Assembly (NCBI GenBank): GCA_003246895.1
Contig: QKCL01000052.1
Coordinates: 1 to 64,000, forward strand
Source: Spirochaetota bacterium
Lineage (GTDB): Bacteria; Spirochaetota; UBA4802; UBA5550
DNA length: 64,000 nt
Direction of reading: 5' to 3'
Both the position numbers and the translations under genes were made by a program. Of the stretch, positions 63,422 to 64,000 are shown piece after piece. The notes beneath the pieces are model-generated. The model had not been told where the DNA came from, ran no database searches, and saw only the letters and a program-made list of their open reading frames with translations. The number at the start of each line of letters is the position of its first letter. The stretch's first letter is position 1.

Positions 63422-64000
63422 ATGCCGGAGAAAGGAAAAATAATTCAAAAGAAAGATTACGCAGAAATTATTAATACCTATTTTTCAGAAAATCAGGCAT
63501 ATCTGAAGGATAAACTTTTTAACTACAAAATAAAATTCCTTTCATATGAAAAGGAAACAGCAAAGTTTGAGATCGACCTTGAAAAACTGAAACTCCAGGA
63601 TGAGGATCAGTTTCTGATTTTTTCAAGGGACAAGGATTCAAATGCCTTAATTGTAAACTTTGAAAAAATTTCCTCAGAGGGATTAACAGTCTCCTTTAAA
63701 GCCCTGGAAGTAAAAAACATCGCAATAAAAAGAAAGGAGGAGCGGGTAAATCTCCTTCAATTAAAGAACAGAATATATATATCAAATCTGGTAGCTGATT
63801 TTGTCCTGAAGGAATTCATTGAAAATGAGCAGAAGATCATAGAAAAAATAAAAATTGTCATACATGCAAAACTTGAAAAAGTTTTTAAAAGACTGAGAAT
63901 TTTCTTTTTGAATGAAAAGAGAGACCCACGCTACGATTATTTCCAGAAAAACATTTCAACAATCTTTATGGATAATATCAAAAAACCTGAAGCCAGTGAC
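63422..64000 (+). CDS. Hypothetical protein cut by the window end
   Basis: An ATG at 63422 behind AAGGATTAAGGGAC opens a frame that runs without a stop to the end of the window, giving at least 193 residues. The sequence is charged and strand-rich (FLSYEKETAKFEIDLEKLKL, NALIVNFEKISSEGLTVSFK), with IKRKEERVNLL near 101-111. This recalls the Arg-rich entrance of PilZ-like c-di-GMP proteins but lacks the full motif. It is lysine-rich and soluble. No family is assigned. Confidence 0.75.
   Translation, partial: MPEKGKIIQKKDYAEIINTYFSENQAYLKDKLFNYKIKFLSYEKETAKFEIDLEKLKLQDEDQFLIFSRDKDSNALIVNFEKISSEGLTVSFKALEVKNIAIKRKEERVNLLQLKNRIYISNLVADFVLKEFIENEQKIIEKIKIVIHAKLEKVFKRLRIFFLNEKRDPRYDYFQKNISTIFMDNIKKPEASD

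Overview
The window is a chromosomal segment of a diderm (outer-membrane) bacterium. Outer-membrane beta-barrels, a TolC efflux protein, lipoproteins with Lgt, and a class A penicillin-binding protein all point that way. Genes are moderately A+T-rich and gaps are very A+T-rich. Several families here are ones I associate with Spirochaetota (Leptospira-like lineages) and some Desulfobacterota: a small four-cysteine protein, PAS proteins ending in an ICSYCK-type cysteine domain, DUF763, SBBP-repeat lipoproteins and many hybrid histidine kinases. A deep spirochaete is my best guess, but the sequence alone does not prove it. I found no rRNA, intact tRNA, CRISPR array, transposase or phage module.

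Layout. 0-5 kb: end of a TRAP-type permease, a ferritin-like/VIT1 iron exporter, a broken PAS protein, a HAD phosphatase, a lipoprotein and a YdjM-like membrane hydrolase, two small proteins, and a G+C-rich palindromic islet. 5-13 kb: dinB overlapping a DUF763 gene, HU, then a fumarate block with class I fumarase, a MalY/PatB C-S lyase, class II fumarase and a FadR-type GntR regulator with a likely operator. 13-25 kb: PBP1A, a zinc-ribbon membrane protein, an iron alcohol dehydrogenase overlapping a hybrid kinase, ilvA-ridA, AlkD and an acyl-CoA synthetase. 25-27 kb: an A+T-rich patch with a barrel protein and a methyltransferase. 27-39 kb: amylosucrase behind a sigma-54 promoter, mnmH, aroEK, a diguanylate cyclase, an amidohydrolase, a ferredoxin-nitroreductase, HIT, lgt, an ArsR plus Cu/Zn permease pair, and PaaI/DUF523. 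40-45 kb: a TolC-HlyD-permease-permease efflux operon without an ATPase. 45-54 kb: a second hybrid kinase, a PAS-cysteine protein, MarC, a barrel plus seven-bladed SBBP lipoprotein pair, and a heme-sensor diguanylate cyclase. 54-58 kb: a Tgt-MnmC fusion and an orphan immunity gene with the stub of its toxin. 58-64 kb: enoyl-CoA hydratase behind the second sigma-54 promoter, a metallophosphoesterase, a barrel protein, a third hybrid kinase, and a gene cut by the window edge.

The most unusual signal is a composite regulatory element present twice (about 27321-27446 and 57861-57978). Each copy has three phased T-tracts, then three or four 10-bp direct repeats of CAGGACTGGN ending in a shared GAAATCCG. 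A -24/-12 sigma-54 promoter follows 31-32 bp downstream. One copy precedes amylosucrase and the other enoyl-CoA hydratase, so they may form a co-regulated storage/lipid regulon. Other notable points are the dinB-DUF763 pair, the Tgt-MnmC fusion together with MnmH (several wobble-base modifications), the ATPase-less efflux operon, twin ArsR operators, and the toxin stub.
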